Source: Thermomicrobiales bacterium (GTDB taxonomy: Bacteria > Chloroflexota > Chloroflexia > Thermomicrobiales > UBA6265). Taken from it: a DNA stretch of 44,450 nt. The stretch is from NCBI GenBank assembly GCA_023957015.1, contig JAMLHR010000021.1:1-44450 (forward strand), read 5' to 3'. Below, piece by piece: positions 17,185 to 25,128 of the stretch (within the stretch, counting starts at the first letter, position 1; every line of letters begins with the position of its first letter). Position numbers and translations under genes: made by a program. The notes beneath the pieces are model-generated. The model did no database searches. It had not been told where the DNA came from and saw only the letters and a list, made by a program, of their open reading frames with translations.

Positions 17185-18840
17185 TCAGTTAGGGATAGCC
17201 ACCTCAACCGTTGCACGCGAATCCGTAAATCGATCGAACGACGCGCGAATCTCCAGCAGCCAGTTGCCTGCCAACGGAAGCGTCACCTCCCCCATGTAGA
17301 CACTGTCCGCATCCATCTCCAACACCTGCACTATCGGACCGAGCCCTTGCTCAGGTAAAAACCAACTAAGGTTAAGCTTCTTACCAGCTTGCGTCATATC
17401 TCCTTCTGGATCAAGGAGATGTGCTGTGACGTGATAACGGTGTAGGCTAACTTGCTCCACCATGATATGGACGGAATGATCCGCATCCAACTTGCTCTCA
17501 CCCGAGTATAAAGTTGTCTGAAAGCCCTGTTCAGCTACCACCGATTCCACGTTTGGATTTAGCTGCACCAACCTGGCGGTTATACCAACAACAATCAGCA
17601 GCACGATCAACTCACAAGTCACCAATCGCTTGAGCCATGGCAGTGTCGGCTTTGGAGATTGCGTTGTTCGAGGAACGAGAAGGAATCGATTGAGAGATGC
17701 CATACACACTACCATTCCCACCAACGCCGTCTTCACCAGGAGCGTCACACCATAATCGGTATTGAACAAGACATCCCAACTCCCAACAATGGTCACCGCC
17801 ATCGTCACTCCACTTGCGGCCACTAGGAGCAGCGACCATCCGGCCAATGTGGAGAAACGCCATACAATCGAAGCTATGTCCTCCTCAGTCGCGAATGTCG
17901 ATCCCTTCCATCTACCAAGAAAACCAAGTGCGAGAACGAGCAGACCTCCAAGCCAGATACCGGCCACCACAATGTGAATACTATCGGAAACCGTCATGAG
18001 CCAGACTGGTTCTTTGGTGCGCGAATGACCACTCAGCGTCTGCGATAGAGCAGCCCCCACCGCGAGCGCTAACGAAAGATTCATCCTCATCTGAGGGTGT
18101 ATCCGCAAGCGCCCCACCGCCATGCCGACTACGAGCATGAGAACAAGCACGTATGCACTGGCCCTGAACCCGCCATCAAGAGTCAGGTATGCATCCCAAA
18201 GCTTCTGCCCAACACCGATCGTGCGCCCTGCCTGGATCATTGCTGCGAAGGGAATCTCAATCAACGCACCCACGATAGCGAAAGCAAATAGCCATGTCGT
18301 CAGGTTCCTGATCGGTGCCCAATCATCTCGGGCCAGAAGAAAACCAAAGACAAGAACTCCTATGGCAGCCAGGAGTCCGAGATACTTCACGGTTACCGTA
18401 GTAACCCGCGCGTTCTCAACCCAACCTGGGAGCGTATCGGTTTCAACACTCAGCGGCTGACGGGTATCGCCGATGGTGAAGCTCACCGTGCCCGTAATGG
18501 GATGCGAATCAGCCGAGATCACCCGCCATTGCACCACATATGCTCCATCGCCCAACTCCACCTCAATTGGGATATGAACCACATTGCCGTGCACCATTGG
18601 GGTCAGTATCTGCTTGTCAGCGTTTTGCTGAAAGAGCATCGTACCGTTGTCAACGATACCAACCGGCTCGTTGAACTCCAGAACGATTTCTGCTGGAGAT
18701 GTATCCAGGTGAGAACCATCTGCTGGCGTCACACTCACCAGCGCGGCGTGGCCCAAGGCCGATTGGGCGAAAAGACCGCAACAGGCAAGCATCAACAAGA
18801 GAAGGCCCACCCGCAGGTGAGCCTTCTCCACGTGACGCAT
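17185..18840 (-). CDS. CopC-CopD fusion (YcnJ-like copper protein)
   Basis: About 551 aa. A signal peptide ends before HAALVSVTPADGS, placing H31 as the first mature residue, the usual CopC copper ligand; the second site is the DSHPITG motif (D111, H113). CopD follows (about 150-430) with eight or so membrane helices and the IHIVVAGIWLGGL signature. A last 100-residue extracytoplasmic domain resembles YtkA/FixH-like modules. Such fusions bind and import or buffer copper. The frame is open to ATG 18972, but residues before M45 (ATG 18840) are just out-of-frame ycnI sequence. Even so the gene overlaps the open ycnI frame by about 190 nt, and a terminator-like hairpin lies over its signal-peptide codons. 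Confidence 0.88.
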   Translation of the reverse strand: MRHVEKAHLRVGLLLLMLACCGLFAQSALGHAALVSVTPADGSHLDTSPAEIVLEFNEPVGIVDNGTMLFQQNADKQILTPMVHGNVVHIPIEVELGDGAYVVQWRVISADSHPITGTVSFTIGDTRQPLSVETDTLPGWVENARVTTVTVKYLGLLAAIGVLVFGFLLARDDWAPIRNLTTWLFAFAIVGALIEIPFAAMIQAGRTIGVGQKLWDAYLTLDGGFRASAYVLVLMLVVGMAVGRLRIHPQMRMNLSLALAVGAALSQTLSGHSRTKEPVWLMTVSDSIHIVVAGIWLGGLLVLALGFLGRWKGSTFATEEDIASIVWRFSTLAGWSLLLVAASGVTMAVTIVGSWDVLFNTDYGVTLLVKTALVGMVVCMASLNRFLLVPRTTQSPKPTLPWLKRLVTCELIVLLIVVGITARLVQLNPNVESVVAEQGFQTTLYSGESKLDADHSVHIMVEQVSLHRYHVTAHLLDPEGDMTQAGKKLNLSWFLPEQGLGPIVQVLEMDADSVYMGEVTLPLAGNWLLEIRASFDRFTDSRATVEVAIPN

Positions 18841-19417
18841 GAGCGACACGATAGTGACCATTGCCATCCTCGGCTGGTTCCACAATGGTGATCGACGGAG
18901 CCGGAGCTTCGAGCGCATGCGGATCCTGACCGTCCTCCGGGATCTCGATCCACGCCCACTCACCTTCTTCACAGCCCTGAACTACCGAGAAGTAGATCGT
19001 CTCACCTGCGGCATCTTCCGGCAGAGTCAGCCGCAAAGAGACCATTCCAAAGATGCCATTCTCGACAGGTTCATCAGCGGTGAATGTCACCGTTGCGGTC
19101 CGCTCCGTGATCTCCTGACCATGAGATCCAGCAACAGGTGTAGCCAGTGTCTCCATCTCCCTTTCTATGTGCCAGCCAGGCGCAAGAACGGGATTGACAC
19201 TGACAAACTCTTCCGGAATCTGAATCGCGAGGCTGGTAGTCGGTGATTCGCCACATCCATGACCGAAGCCGAAGGTCACAATGGCTGTACTTCCAGCTTC
19301 GTAGGTATCAGCCTTGGCAACAACGTGAGCGGATGCCGGAGTAAGCGTTGAGAGCAAAAGCCCACTAACTGCAACGACAGACACGAGGCTCTTGCGAGCG
19401 AAAGTTCGGAATTCCAT
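18650..19417 (-). CDS. ycnI: YcnI-like copper-binding protein
   Basis: Extracytoplasmic DUF1775/YcnI domain. A signal peptide ends in ASA, so the mature protein starts with His (H31), as in YcnI, where the N-terminal His with a Glu and a Trp forms a single-histidine copper brace; FGFGHGCGESPT and GEWAWIEIP match the family core. The domain ends at about residue 182 (near 18870). The open frame then continues 70 residues through the start of copCD in another frame to a stop at 18650, giving 255 aa. That tail reads as a shadow, and the C-terminal membrane anchor seen in many YcnI proteins is absent. A frameshift that removed the anchor and natural stop is possible. It is the first gene of the ycnI-copCD pair. 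Confidence 0.82.
   Translation of the reverse strand: MEFRTFARKSLVSVVAVSGLLLSTLTPASAHVVAKADTYEAGSTAIVTFGFGHGCGESPTTSLAIQIPEEFVSVNPVLAPGWHIEREMETLATPVAGSHGQEITERTATVTFTADEPVENGIFGMVSLRLTLPEDAAGETIYFSVVQGCEEGEWAWIEIPEDGQDPHALEAPAPSITIVEPAEDGNGHYRVAHASRGEGSPAGGPSLVDACLLRSFRPIGLGPRRAGECDASRWFSPGYISSRNRSGVQRAGWYR
18799..18828 (-). terminator. Terminator-like hairpin over the ycnI-copCD junction
   Basis: 12-bp stem with one G-T pair on the minus strand (18799-18810 with 18817-18828, 6-nt loop) followed by TTGTTGATG. It lies within the signal-peptide codons of copCD, just after the end of the YcnI domain. It may partly terminate transcription and lower copCD expression relative to ycnI. Confidence 0.45.
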
Positions 19418-19491
19418 CTTCTATCTCCATTTGGTGTCCCGTTGCCTTTGGGACATAAGCATCAGCTCTCATTGAGCCAACACCAGGTTTA

Positions 19492-19911
19492 TCAGTTCAC
19501 GAGAACCGTGACCGACTCGCGCGGATCAACCGCGCAGTTGAATTGATAGGTTCCAGGTTTGTCAAACCGGATCGTGTATGACTGCCCAGGGCCGATCACC
19601 CAGGGGCCGGCTCTATTCGCAACGGTATCCTTATTGATCACCGTGATCGCTGCCACCTCACCAGGATTGAAAACGATCTCCGTCGGCACTTCAATCGCGG
19701 AGTCAATCGTCGGAACGCTGACCTGCTGAGAAGCACCCGCCGGGATAACGAAAACCAATCCGCCTGGAGGCGCATCATCGTTACTATCGACCAGGAACGC
19801 CGCCACAGCGATAAGCACAACTCCAAGGAACACCGCCGTGAGTACCTTTCGATGCCGGCCCAGCGTTACTGCCAACGCACGAGTCTTTGGCTGGAACCCA
19901 TCGCCTGTCAT
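19492..19911 (-). CDS. Membrane-anchored cupredoxin-like protein lacking most copper ligands
   Basis: 139 aa with one N-terminal membrane helix (about 22-41) and an external cupredoxin-like domain (VFNPGEVAAITVINKD, GPGQSYTIRFDKPGTYQFNC). In plastocyanin-type proteins the copper is held by His, Cys, His and Met. Here the first His position is Asn (N99 in DTVANRAG), Cys is kept (C126), the second His position is Asp (D129 in CAVDP) and no Met follows. The domain therefore probably does not form a type 1 copper site; it may bind a partner or bind copper differently. It lies between PCuAC and ycnI on the same strand, so it is likely part of the copper-handling operon. Confidence 0.75.
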   Translation of the reverse strand: MTGDGFQPKTRALAVTLGRHRKVLTAVFLGVVLIAVAAFLVDSNDDAPPGGLVFVIPAGASQQVSVPTIDSAIEVPTEIVFNPGEVAAITVINKDTVANRAGPWVIGPGQSYTIRFDKPGTYQFNCAVDPRESVTVLVN

Positions 19912-19942
19912 TGAAACCTCTATCCTCCCTGATCTTTTAGTG

Positions 19943-20536
19943 TCAGTGATCCGGTGTGCCTTCTGGCATCACTTCAGGAGTCCCATCATGACGACCCAGC
20001 ATGGGAGCGGGACGAGAGAACACACCAGTAATCACCAGGTCATCAAACTCGTAGGATGAGTCATCATCTGGCTCAGTTCCAACGTGAACATTGATCTCCA
20101 CTTCTCCGGCCTCTTTGAACTCGAGCTTAAGGGCAAACTCATCGTCCTTATCAAGGCTTCGTGTGAGATCGATCAGCATCACGTGGTAGCCACCACTCTT
20201 GAGTTCAACGGTCTCGCCAGCAGGAATCTCAAGGCCCTCCTCAAGCTCCATCATCACCATCACGTCGCCTTCCATCTCCATCGTGTGGATCTCAACGATC
20301 TTGGCGACATCAGTGGAACCAGCAATGAGCGTATCCGGTGTATCGCCGGTGTTCTCAATCGTCATGAAGACGGCACCGGTTCCAGAGGTCATTCCGACCA
20401 TGGGAGTGCCTTCTCCGTGGTCGTGTGCTTCCGGCGTGGAGTCGCCGTGCTGATGCTGAGCAATCGCGCCAGGTATCTTTATTCCGACAGAAAGCGTTGC
20501 TAGCGCCAGCGCTTTACCGAGTGTTCGCCTGTTCAT
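19943..20536 (-). CDS. PCuAC-type copper chaperone
   Basis: 197 aa exported protein of the PCu(A)C (DUF461) family, which carries Cu(I) and helps load the CuA site of cytochrome oxidase, often with SCO1. The copper motif H-x11-M-x21-H-x-M is complete: H84, M96, H118 and M120. The N-terminus has a twin-arginine-like signal (NRRTLGK then a hydrophobic stretch), and the mature start is His-rich (QHQHGDS, HDHGEG), offering extra metal binding. A long acidic tail ends in GTPDH. It follows the SCO1 gene by 10 nt on the same strand, an arrangement that supports a joint role in oxidase maturation. Confidence 0.9.
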   Translation of the reverse strand: MNRRTLGKALALATLSVGIKIPGAIAQHQHGDSTPEAHDHGEGTPMVGMTSGTGAVFMTIENTGDTPDTLIAGSTDVAKIVEIHTMEMEGDVMVMMELEEGLEIPAGETVELKSGGYHVMLIDLTRSLDKDDEFALKLEFKEAGEVEINVHVGTEPDDDSSYEFDDLVITGVFSRPAPMLGRHDGTPEVMPEGTPDH

Positions 20537-20546
20537 TTCACGTCCT

Positions 20547-21221
20547 TTAGTTGTGAATCATGTTTCGAATGTCTTCTGTCACGAGTTCTGGATCCGTACC
20601 AAACGCCCAGTTCGGGCCGAGATTCCCATCGGTGTTTACCGAAAACAGCGTCGTCGTGTGAGACACCAGATAGTAGCTCCCCTGGTCCTTCACCGGTTGC
20701 GCTTCGCCAATGACTCCCCAATCAGCTTTGATCCTGGCTGTCTGTTCTTCCGAAGCGGACAGACCATAGATATCTGGATTGAAGAACTCTACGAACTCAC
20801 CTAAACGCTCTGGCGTATCGCGTGCCGGATCCACTGACACGAATACGACTTCTACATGCTCAGCATCATCACCCAGCATTGCGAGTATCTCGGTCACTTC
20901 GGACATTGTTGCCGGACAGTAATCCGGACAGAACGTATATCCAAAGAAGACCAGAACAACCTTATCGCTGTGATCAGATAGCCGAAATTCCTTCCCGTGC
21001 TGATCTGTCATCACCAGTTCAGGAGTCTTGCGCGGCGGATCGTAGGTAGCACCATGGAACCTGTATGGTTCCTGTACGCCAAGTTTGATGAACACGATCA
21101 CAGCAAAGAGCGTAAGGACAAGCATTGCCACGGTACCAAGAATCCAAGGTAACGCCCGCTTGTACGTACCCACATCTATTCCCTTCTTGTTCGATTGTCG
21201 AGAGACTGGATGAGACGACAC
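20547..21221 (-). CDS. SCO1/SenC copper chaperone for cytochrome oxidase
   Basis: 224 aa. One N-terminal membrane helix (about 26-46) anchors an external thioredoxin-fold domain. The copper site is complete: C98 and C102 in FCPDYC and H188 in VSHTTTLF; VSVDPARDTPERL is the typical family stretch. SCO proteins reduce or metallate the CuA centre of cytochrome oxidase subunit II. The next gene, PCuAC, starts 10 nt downstream. The start is taken at ATG 21221; an in-frame GTG 21 codons... further in cannot be excluded. Confidence 0.92.
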   Translation of the reverse strand: MSSHPVSRQSNKKGIDVGTYKRALPWILGTVAMLVLTLFAVIVFIKLGVQEPYRFHGATYDPPRKTPELVMTDQHGKEFRLSDHSDKVVLVFFGYTFCPDYCPATMSEVTEILAMLGDDAEHVEVVFVSVDPARDTPERLGEFVEFFNPDIYGLSASEEQTARIKADWGVIGEAQPVKDQGSYYLVSHTTTLFSVNTDGNLGPNWAFGTDPELVTEDIRNMIHN

Positions 21222-21248
21222 GCGCCAGGCAATATCGTCCGATACCCA

Positions 21249-21680
21249 CTACAACCGTGGTGGGGGAATATCAAGATCATCAACCCGGGAGGCAAGCTCC
21301 ACTGGCTGACGGAAGAACGTGCGCTGCCCCACGGCTAGGGACTCCGCAACTTTGAACGACTGGGGAACAATGCGGGCACCCACTTCGGATGTATGCGCAC
21401 CAACTGTTGGACCAAGGTCCACCTGAAACTTCACTGCTCGGCAGGTAGTGCATCCCGGAATCAGCAGGGAGTAGTCGTGGAGTATGTAGACACCACCAAC
21501 AGAGAAAACTTCTATTGAGGATCTATCGCCTGAGATCGTCAGCACGTCGAGGCCGTGATACTCGCTCCTCCCAAGTGCTGTCGTGTCTGCCACGGTAGAT
21601 ATACAGAGGTACAGAACCAACACTGCGAACAGTCGCAGTGTGACCTTACCTGTAGTCCTGTGAATCGCCAGGAACCGCAT
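21249..21680 (-). CDS. Hypothetical exported protein
   Basis: 143 aa, not recognised. Residues 14-32 are hydrophobic (signal peptide or membrane anchor). The rest is predicted beta-rich with a CTTC pair (PGCTTCRAVKF) that could hold a metal or form a disulfide. It ends 27 nt before SCO1 on the same strand, so it is probably the first gene of the copper operon. Codon use in the last third looks like a real gene; there is no strong Shine-Dalgarno site. It could be an accessory factor of oxidase assembly, but this is only context. Confidence 0.5.
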   Translation of the reverse strand: MRFLAIHRTTGKVTLRLFAVLVLYLCISTVADTTALGRSEYHGLDVLTISGDRSSIEVFSVGGVYILHDYSLLIPGCTTCRAVKFQVDLGPTVGAHTSEVGARIVPQSFKVAESLAVGQRTFFRQPVELASRVDDLDIPPPRL

Positions 21681-22009
21681 CTCTACCCACCAAGCACATA
21701 GAAAGTACTGCGCTCCTTCGATTATCTCGATTGACCGGATTTCTGGACATGCCCGGTAGGGGTATCACCCTTTGGTAAACACGCGACATAGAGCAAGAAC
21801 ACTCCTCAACCATTACATGAACACGTTCTTTTGTAGGGTAAGCCCTGACGGACCTCGTCCCAGGAATCAATACATATGTGCCACCTACCAATCCAGTCTC
21901 GCCAGCGGTATTGTTGATCTGATGAACATGATCAACGGTGACTGAGTAGCGCCCACTCTCCCCTTTACCTGATTCGAACACCCAGGCCCAAGACCAGGAG
22001 AGTAAATTA
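21681..22009. other. Gap between the SCO1 operon and the cytochrome gene
   Basis: A 329-bp stretch between divergent genes. A minus-strand frame runs 22029-21646 (127 codons) but overlaps both neighbours, has no good start site and resembles no known family, so it is not called as a gene. The stretch should contain the divergent promoters, but no clear hexamer pair was found. Confidence 0.4.
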
Positions 22010-22630
22010 GTGAAACGAATTGCACCCATTCGGTGGGATCGTCTCCAGAGAACCTGGAGCCGTGTAGTAATCCTTTGTATGACTGTAGGAACGATTATCT
22101 CCTTTACCGTCGCATGTGGAGTCAGTAACGATCAGGCGAACCGGGTACCTACCAGAGAGGGAAATATCCCTGTCCCTACGCTCGCAGCGTTCGCTGTACA
22201 GCCGCCGGCAGAAGTCATCGCTGCAAATCCCACGTCGACTTTATCAGTGCAAGAAACAGAGCCTGTTCAACAGTATCCAACCGCCGACATACCCGTTGCG
22301 GGTCAGACGGTAACAGCAGTGGCTTCAAAACCCAGTGAGGATTCTGACGCAATAGTCCGAGGAAAAAACTTGGTGACTGTTTGCTTAGCCTGCCACTCGA
22401 CAGACGGGTCTCGACTCATCGGGCCAAGCTGGCTTAACCTGTATGGGACAGAGCGAAAGCTCCAAAGTGGCGAAACAATGATTGCAGATGAAGCATATCT
22501 CATGAAGGCAATCACCGATCCGGGATCTGAGATTGCTGAAGGGTTCCCGCCATCAATGCCCCCCTTCACCTTCACACCGGAAGAACTTGCCGATATCATC
22601 GCCTACATCAAGTCGCTCAATAGCGACTAA
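22010..22630 (+). CDS. Lipoprotein cytochrome c
   Basis: 206 aa c-type cytochrome. The N-terminus has a basic region, a hydrophobic stretch and a lipobox-like VAC (C36), so it is probably a membrane-anchored lipoprotein. A Pro/Thr-rich linker (about 45-110) leads to a single heme domain with C125-x-x-C128-H129 (CLACH), the distal Met in PPSMPPF (M183) and the closing helix TPEELADIIAYIKSLN. This domain resembles the cytochrome c module fused to some CoxB subunits, and the protein likely passes electrons to an oxidase. GTG 22010 follows an AGGAGAG site at 7 nt. Its neighbours are copper chaperones. Confidence 0.9.
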   Translation: MKRIAPIRWDRLQRTWSRVVILCMTVGTIISFTVACGVSNDQANRVPTREGNIPVPTLAAFAVQPPAEVIAANPTSTLSVQETEPVQQYPTADIPVAGQTVTAVASKPSEDSDAIVRGKNLVTVCLACHSTDGSRLIGPSWLNLYGTERKLQSGETMIADEAYLMKAITDPGSEIAEGFPPSMPPFTFTPEELADIIAYIKSLNSD

Positions 22631-22728
22631 ATCAAGAAGGAGTTCAATCTGATCTCAGGTTGTGGCCCGATCTGCTCGGGCCGCAGCCTTTAGAGCGCAT
22701 TCGCATTGTGTTGTCATCGGAGAGCTTG

Positions 22729-22792
22729 GTAGCAGGGGAGCTTGTCTCCCCTTCGAACCGCATCTTGAGGGCAGATGCACTGCCCTGCTACC
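22729..22792 (+). repeat. Two-hairpin palindromic repeat, copy A
   Basis: Two adjacent hairpins: AGGGGAG/CTCCCCT (22734-22740 with 22746-22752) and AGGGCAG/CTGCCCT (22768-22774 with 22780-22786). A perfect outer pairing GGTAGCAGGG (22729-22738) with CCCTGCTACC (22783-22792) is an alternative fold. A second copy in opposite orientation is at 30691-30744. It lies between convergent cytochrome c and rph genes; the rest of 22631-22844 shows nothing else. Confidence 0.7.
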
Positions 22793-22844
22793 TGTCAACA
22801 CATACCGCATTGGCGGTAGTAACTGTGATAGGGGATAACTCCCG

Positions 22845-23588
22845 CTAGAGAGGAACAAACAACGCCTGACGCTGGAACTCAACCAACTCGGCGACACCCT
22901 TGCTTCCCAACGCGATCAATTGCTGTAGCGTCTCGGGTGTAAATGGTGCATGCTCGGCTGTCGATTGCAACTCAACGAACGCGCCATCGCTGGTCATAAT
23001 GATGTTGGCATCGACATCAGCACCGGAATCTTCCTTATAGTCCAGATCCAGCACCGGCACACCATTGACTACCCCCACGCTCACTGCGGCGACATGGGCT
23101 ATAAGCGGGTTCCTCTTGATCTTCTTCTGCTTCATCAATCCGTCACAGGCAATCGCCAGCGCTACATAGGCGCCGGTGATGCTGGCGCAACGCGTGCCAC
23201 CATCCGCCTGGAGGACATCGCAATCGAGGATGATCTGGCGCTCACCCAGCGCCTCCATATCGACCACCGCACGCAAGGATCGTCCGATCAAACGCTGAAT
23301 CTCGACCGTGCGACCACCCTGCTTGCCGCGAACCGCTTCGCGGTCACTACGCTCACTGGTGCTCCGCGGTAACATGCTGTACTCGGCCGTCACCCAACCT
23401 TTGCCGGTGCCCATCATCCACTTGGGCACACGCTCATCCACACTGGCCGTGCAGAGGACATGGGTGTTCCCGACCTTGATCAGTGCCGAGCCTTCGGCAA
23501 AGGCGTTGACATCGCGCTCAATCGATACCGTGCGCAACTGATCCAGCGCTCGATACTCGCTCCGCTTCATCGGTACAACAATCGTCAT
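22845..23588 (-). CDS. rph: Ribonuclease PH
   Basis: 247 aa phosphorolytic exonuclease that trims tRNA 3' ends. The family core is intact: the N-terminal [29 protein letters not shown], the RNA-binding [43 protein letters not shown] and the phosphate-binding region near [19 protein letters not shown]. The start ATG 23588 shares one base with the rarA stop (TGATG), so it is translationally coupled to rarA. The frame also allows TTG 23591, which is less likely. Confidence 0.96.
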   Translation of the reverse strand: MTIVVPMKRSEYRALDQLRTVSIERDVNAFAEGSALIKVGNTHVLCTASVDERVPKWMMGTGKGWVTAEYSMLPRSTSERSDREAVRGKQGGRTVEIQRLIGRSLRAVVDMEALGERQIILDCDVLQADGGTRCASITGAYVALAIACDGLMKQKKIKRNPLIAHVAAVSVGVVNGVPVLDLDYKEDSGADVDANIIMTSDGAFVELQSTAEHAPFTPETLQQLIALGSKGVAELVEFQRQALFVPL

Positions 23589-24919
23589 CAATGATTCTCC
23601 ATCGTCTTCTTGTAGATTTCCTGGACGCGCTGCAAGCGGCGATCCAGCTCTTTCTCGAATCCTCGCTCGGTGGGATGGTAATACCGCCGTCCCTTAAGAT
23701 TCTCCGGCAGATTCACCTGGCCGATGACTCCTTCTTCGTAGTCATGGGCATACCTGTAGCCAGCCCCGAAGCCTTCCTTCTTCATGAAAGTCGTGGGAGC
23801 GTTGCGCAGGTGCATTGGCACGGGATCATTGCGCGTCTTCTCGACATCACCGCGTGCTTCGCCATAGGCGGTGTAGAGCGCGTTGCTCTTCGGTGCCAAG
23901 GCGAGGTAGACCGTCAGCTCCCCCAACGCCAGAGCACCCTCCGGCATACCGATGAAATGGACCGCCTGCTGCGCCGCGATCGCCAACTGCAAGGCAGCGG
24001 GATCGGCAAGGCCGACATCCTCGCTGGCAAATCGCACCAGACGCCGCACGACGTAGAGCGGATCGTCACCACGCTCCAACATCCGGGCCAGCCAATAGAG
24101 GGCGGCATCCGGATCTGACCCGCGCAATGTCTTGTGCAACGCCGAGATCGCGTCGTAGTGATCATCGCCGGATTTATCGTAGGTGGCTGCCCGACGCTGG
24201 GCTGCTTCCTGCACCAGCTCAAAGGTGATTGCCTTGTCATCGCCGACTCCGGTGGCGGCGAACTCCAACGTGTTCAGCGCGAAGCGAGCATCGCCATTGG
24301 CGAGGTTGGCGAGCACATCCAGACCATCCTCGGTGATCTGGAGTCCCTGATCACCCAGCCCCTTTACCGGATCGATCAATGCTCGTTGCACGATTGTCTT
24401 GATGTTGTCATCGGTGAGCGACTGCAGGGTGATAACACGACTGCGACTCAATAACGGCGCGTTCACCTCGAAGCTGGGATTCTCGGTCGTCGCCCCGATC
24501 AGGATGACCGTGCCATCCTCGACATATGGCAGAATCGCGTCCTGCTGCGCCTTATTGAAACGGTGAATCTCGTCGATGAAAAGCACGGTGCGTGCACCAT
24601 GCATCCCCAGGCGGTCGTTTGCCTGCGCGATCGCCTTCCGCAGATCGGCGACACCACTGCTAACCGCACTCACAGCAACGAAGTGCGCCTGCGTGGTGTT
24701 CGCGATCACCCGAGCTGTCGTCGTCTTGCCCGTACCGGGTGGTCCCCACAGGATCAGTGAACTGAGGCGATCGGCCTCGATCGCCTTGCGCAGCAGCGTT
24801 CCCGGGCCAATCACATGCTCCTGGCCAACGAGTTCATCGATCGTCTGCGGACGCATGCGCGTTGCCAGCGGAGCGCGGGTGCTCAACTGGTCGGCCTTGT
24901 TGGCTTCGAAGATATCCAT
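23588..24919 (-). CDS. rarA: Replication-associated recombination protein A (RarA/MgsA)
   Basis: 443 aa AAA+ ATPase related to clamp loaders; it acts at stalled replication forks and gaps. Visible motifs are Walker [10 protein letters not shown] (residues 59-67), Walker [11 protein letters not shown] (D116-E117), sensor 1 GATTENPSF and the C-terminal tetramerisation region with [13 protein letters not shown] and the terminal [13 protein letters not shown]. Length and motif order are standard for the family. The gene begins 3 nt after the small-protein gene upstream and overlaps rph downstream. Confidence 0.95.
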   Translation of the reverse strand: MDIFEANKADQLSTRAPLATRMRPQTIDELVGQEHVIGPGTLLRKAIEADRLSSLILWGPPGTGKTTTARVIANTTQAHFVAVSAVSSGVADLRKAIAQANDRLGMHGARTVLFIDEIHRFNKAQQDAILPYVEDGTVILIGATTENPSFEVNAPLLSRSRVITLQSLTDDNIKTIVQRALIDPVKGLGDQGLQITEDGLDVLANLANGDARFALNTLEFAATGVGDDKAITFELVQEAAQRRAATYDKSGDDHYDAISALHKTLRGSDPDAALYWLARMLERGDDPLYVVRRLVRFASEDVGLADPAALQLAIAAQQAVHFIGMPEGALALGELTVYLALAPKSNALYTAYGEARGDVEKTRNDPVPMHLRNAPTTFMKKEGFGAGYRYAHDYEEGVIGQVNLPENLKGRRYYHPTERGFEKELDRRLQRVQEIYKKTMENH

Positions 24920-24922
24920 GGG

Positions 24923-25117
24923 TTATTCCGGCGATTCCGGTGCGGAGTTCTCGAGTGTTTCGAGGAGTGTGACTAACTCATCACGCGTGGAGACGTTGAG
25001 TTCATCCATCACTTCCAGGACATCCTCAATCACGGCCATACGTTCGAAGATAACGACGGTGTCTTCCTGCTCACGTTTGTTTCGGCGAGCATCGAGATTG
25101 ATGATCTTCTCTGGCAT
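24923..25117 (-). CDS. Small hypothetical protein upstream of rarA
   Basis: 64 aa soluble protein, not recognised. The first 20 residues are basic (NLDARRNKREQED); the rest forms acidic helices (MAVIEDVLEVMDELNVS, DELVTLLETLE). ATG 25117 follows AGGAGG at 7 nt; an in-frame TTG at 25120 is a weaker choice. It is 3 nt before rarA and 11 nt after the membrane-protein gene, so it is made from the same transcript. It might be an interaction partner of RarA, which is inference only. Confidence 0.65.
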   Translation of the reverse strand: MPEKIINLDARRNKREQEDTVVIFERMAVIEDVLEVMDELNVSTRDELVTLLETLENSAPESPE

Positions 25118-25128
25118 CAATGCTCCTC

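Noticed and set aside
21646..22029. 127-codon minus-strand frame before the cytochrome gene
   Set aside because: It overlaps the starts of both neighbours, has no Shine-Dalgarno site and no recognisable family features.
22729..22792. CRISPR array
   Set aside because: The palindromic element occurs once here without regularly spaced repeats or cas genes; no CRISPR is seen anywhere in the window.
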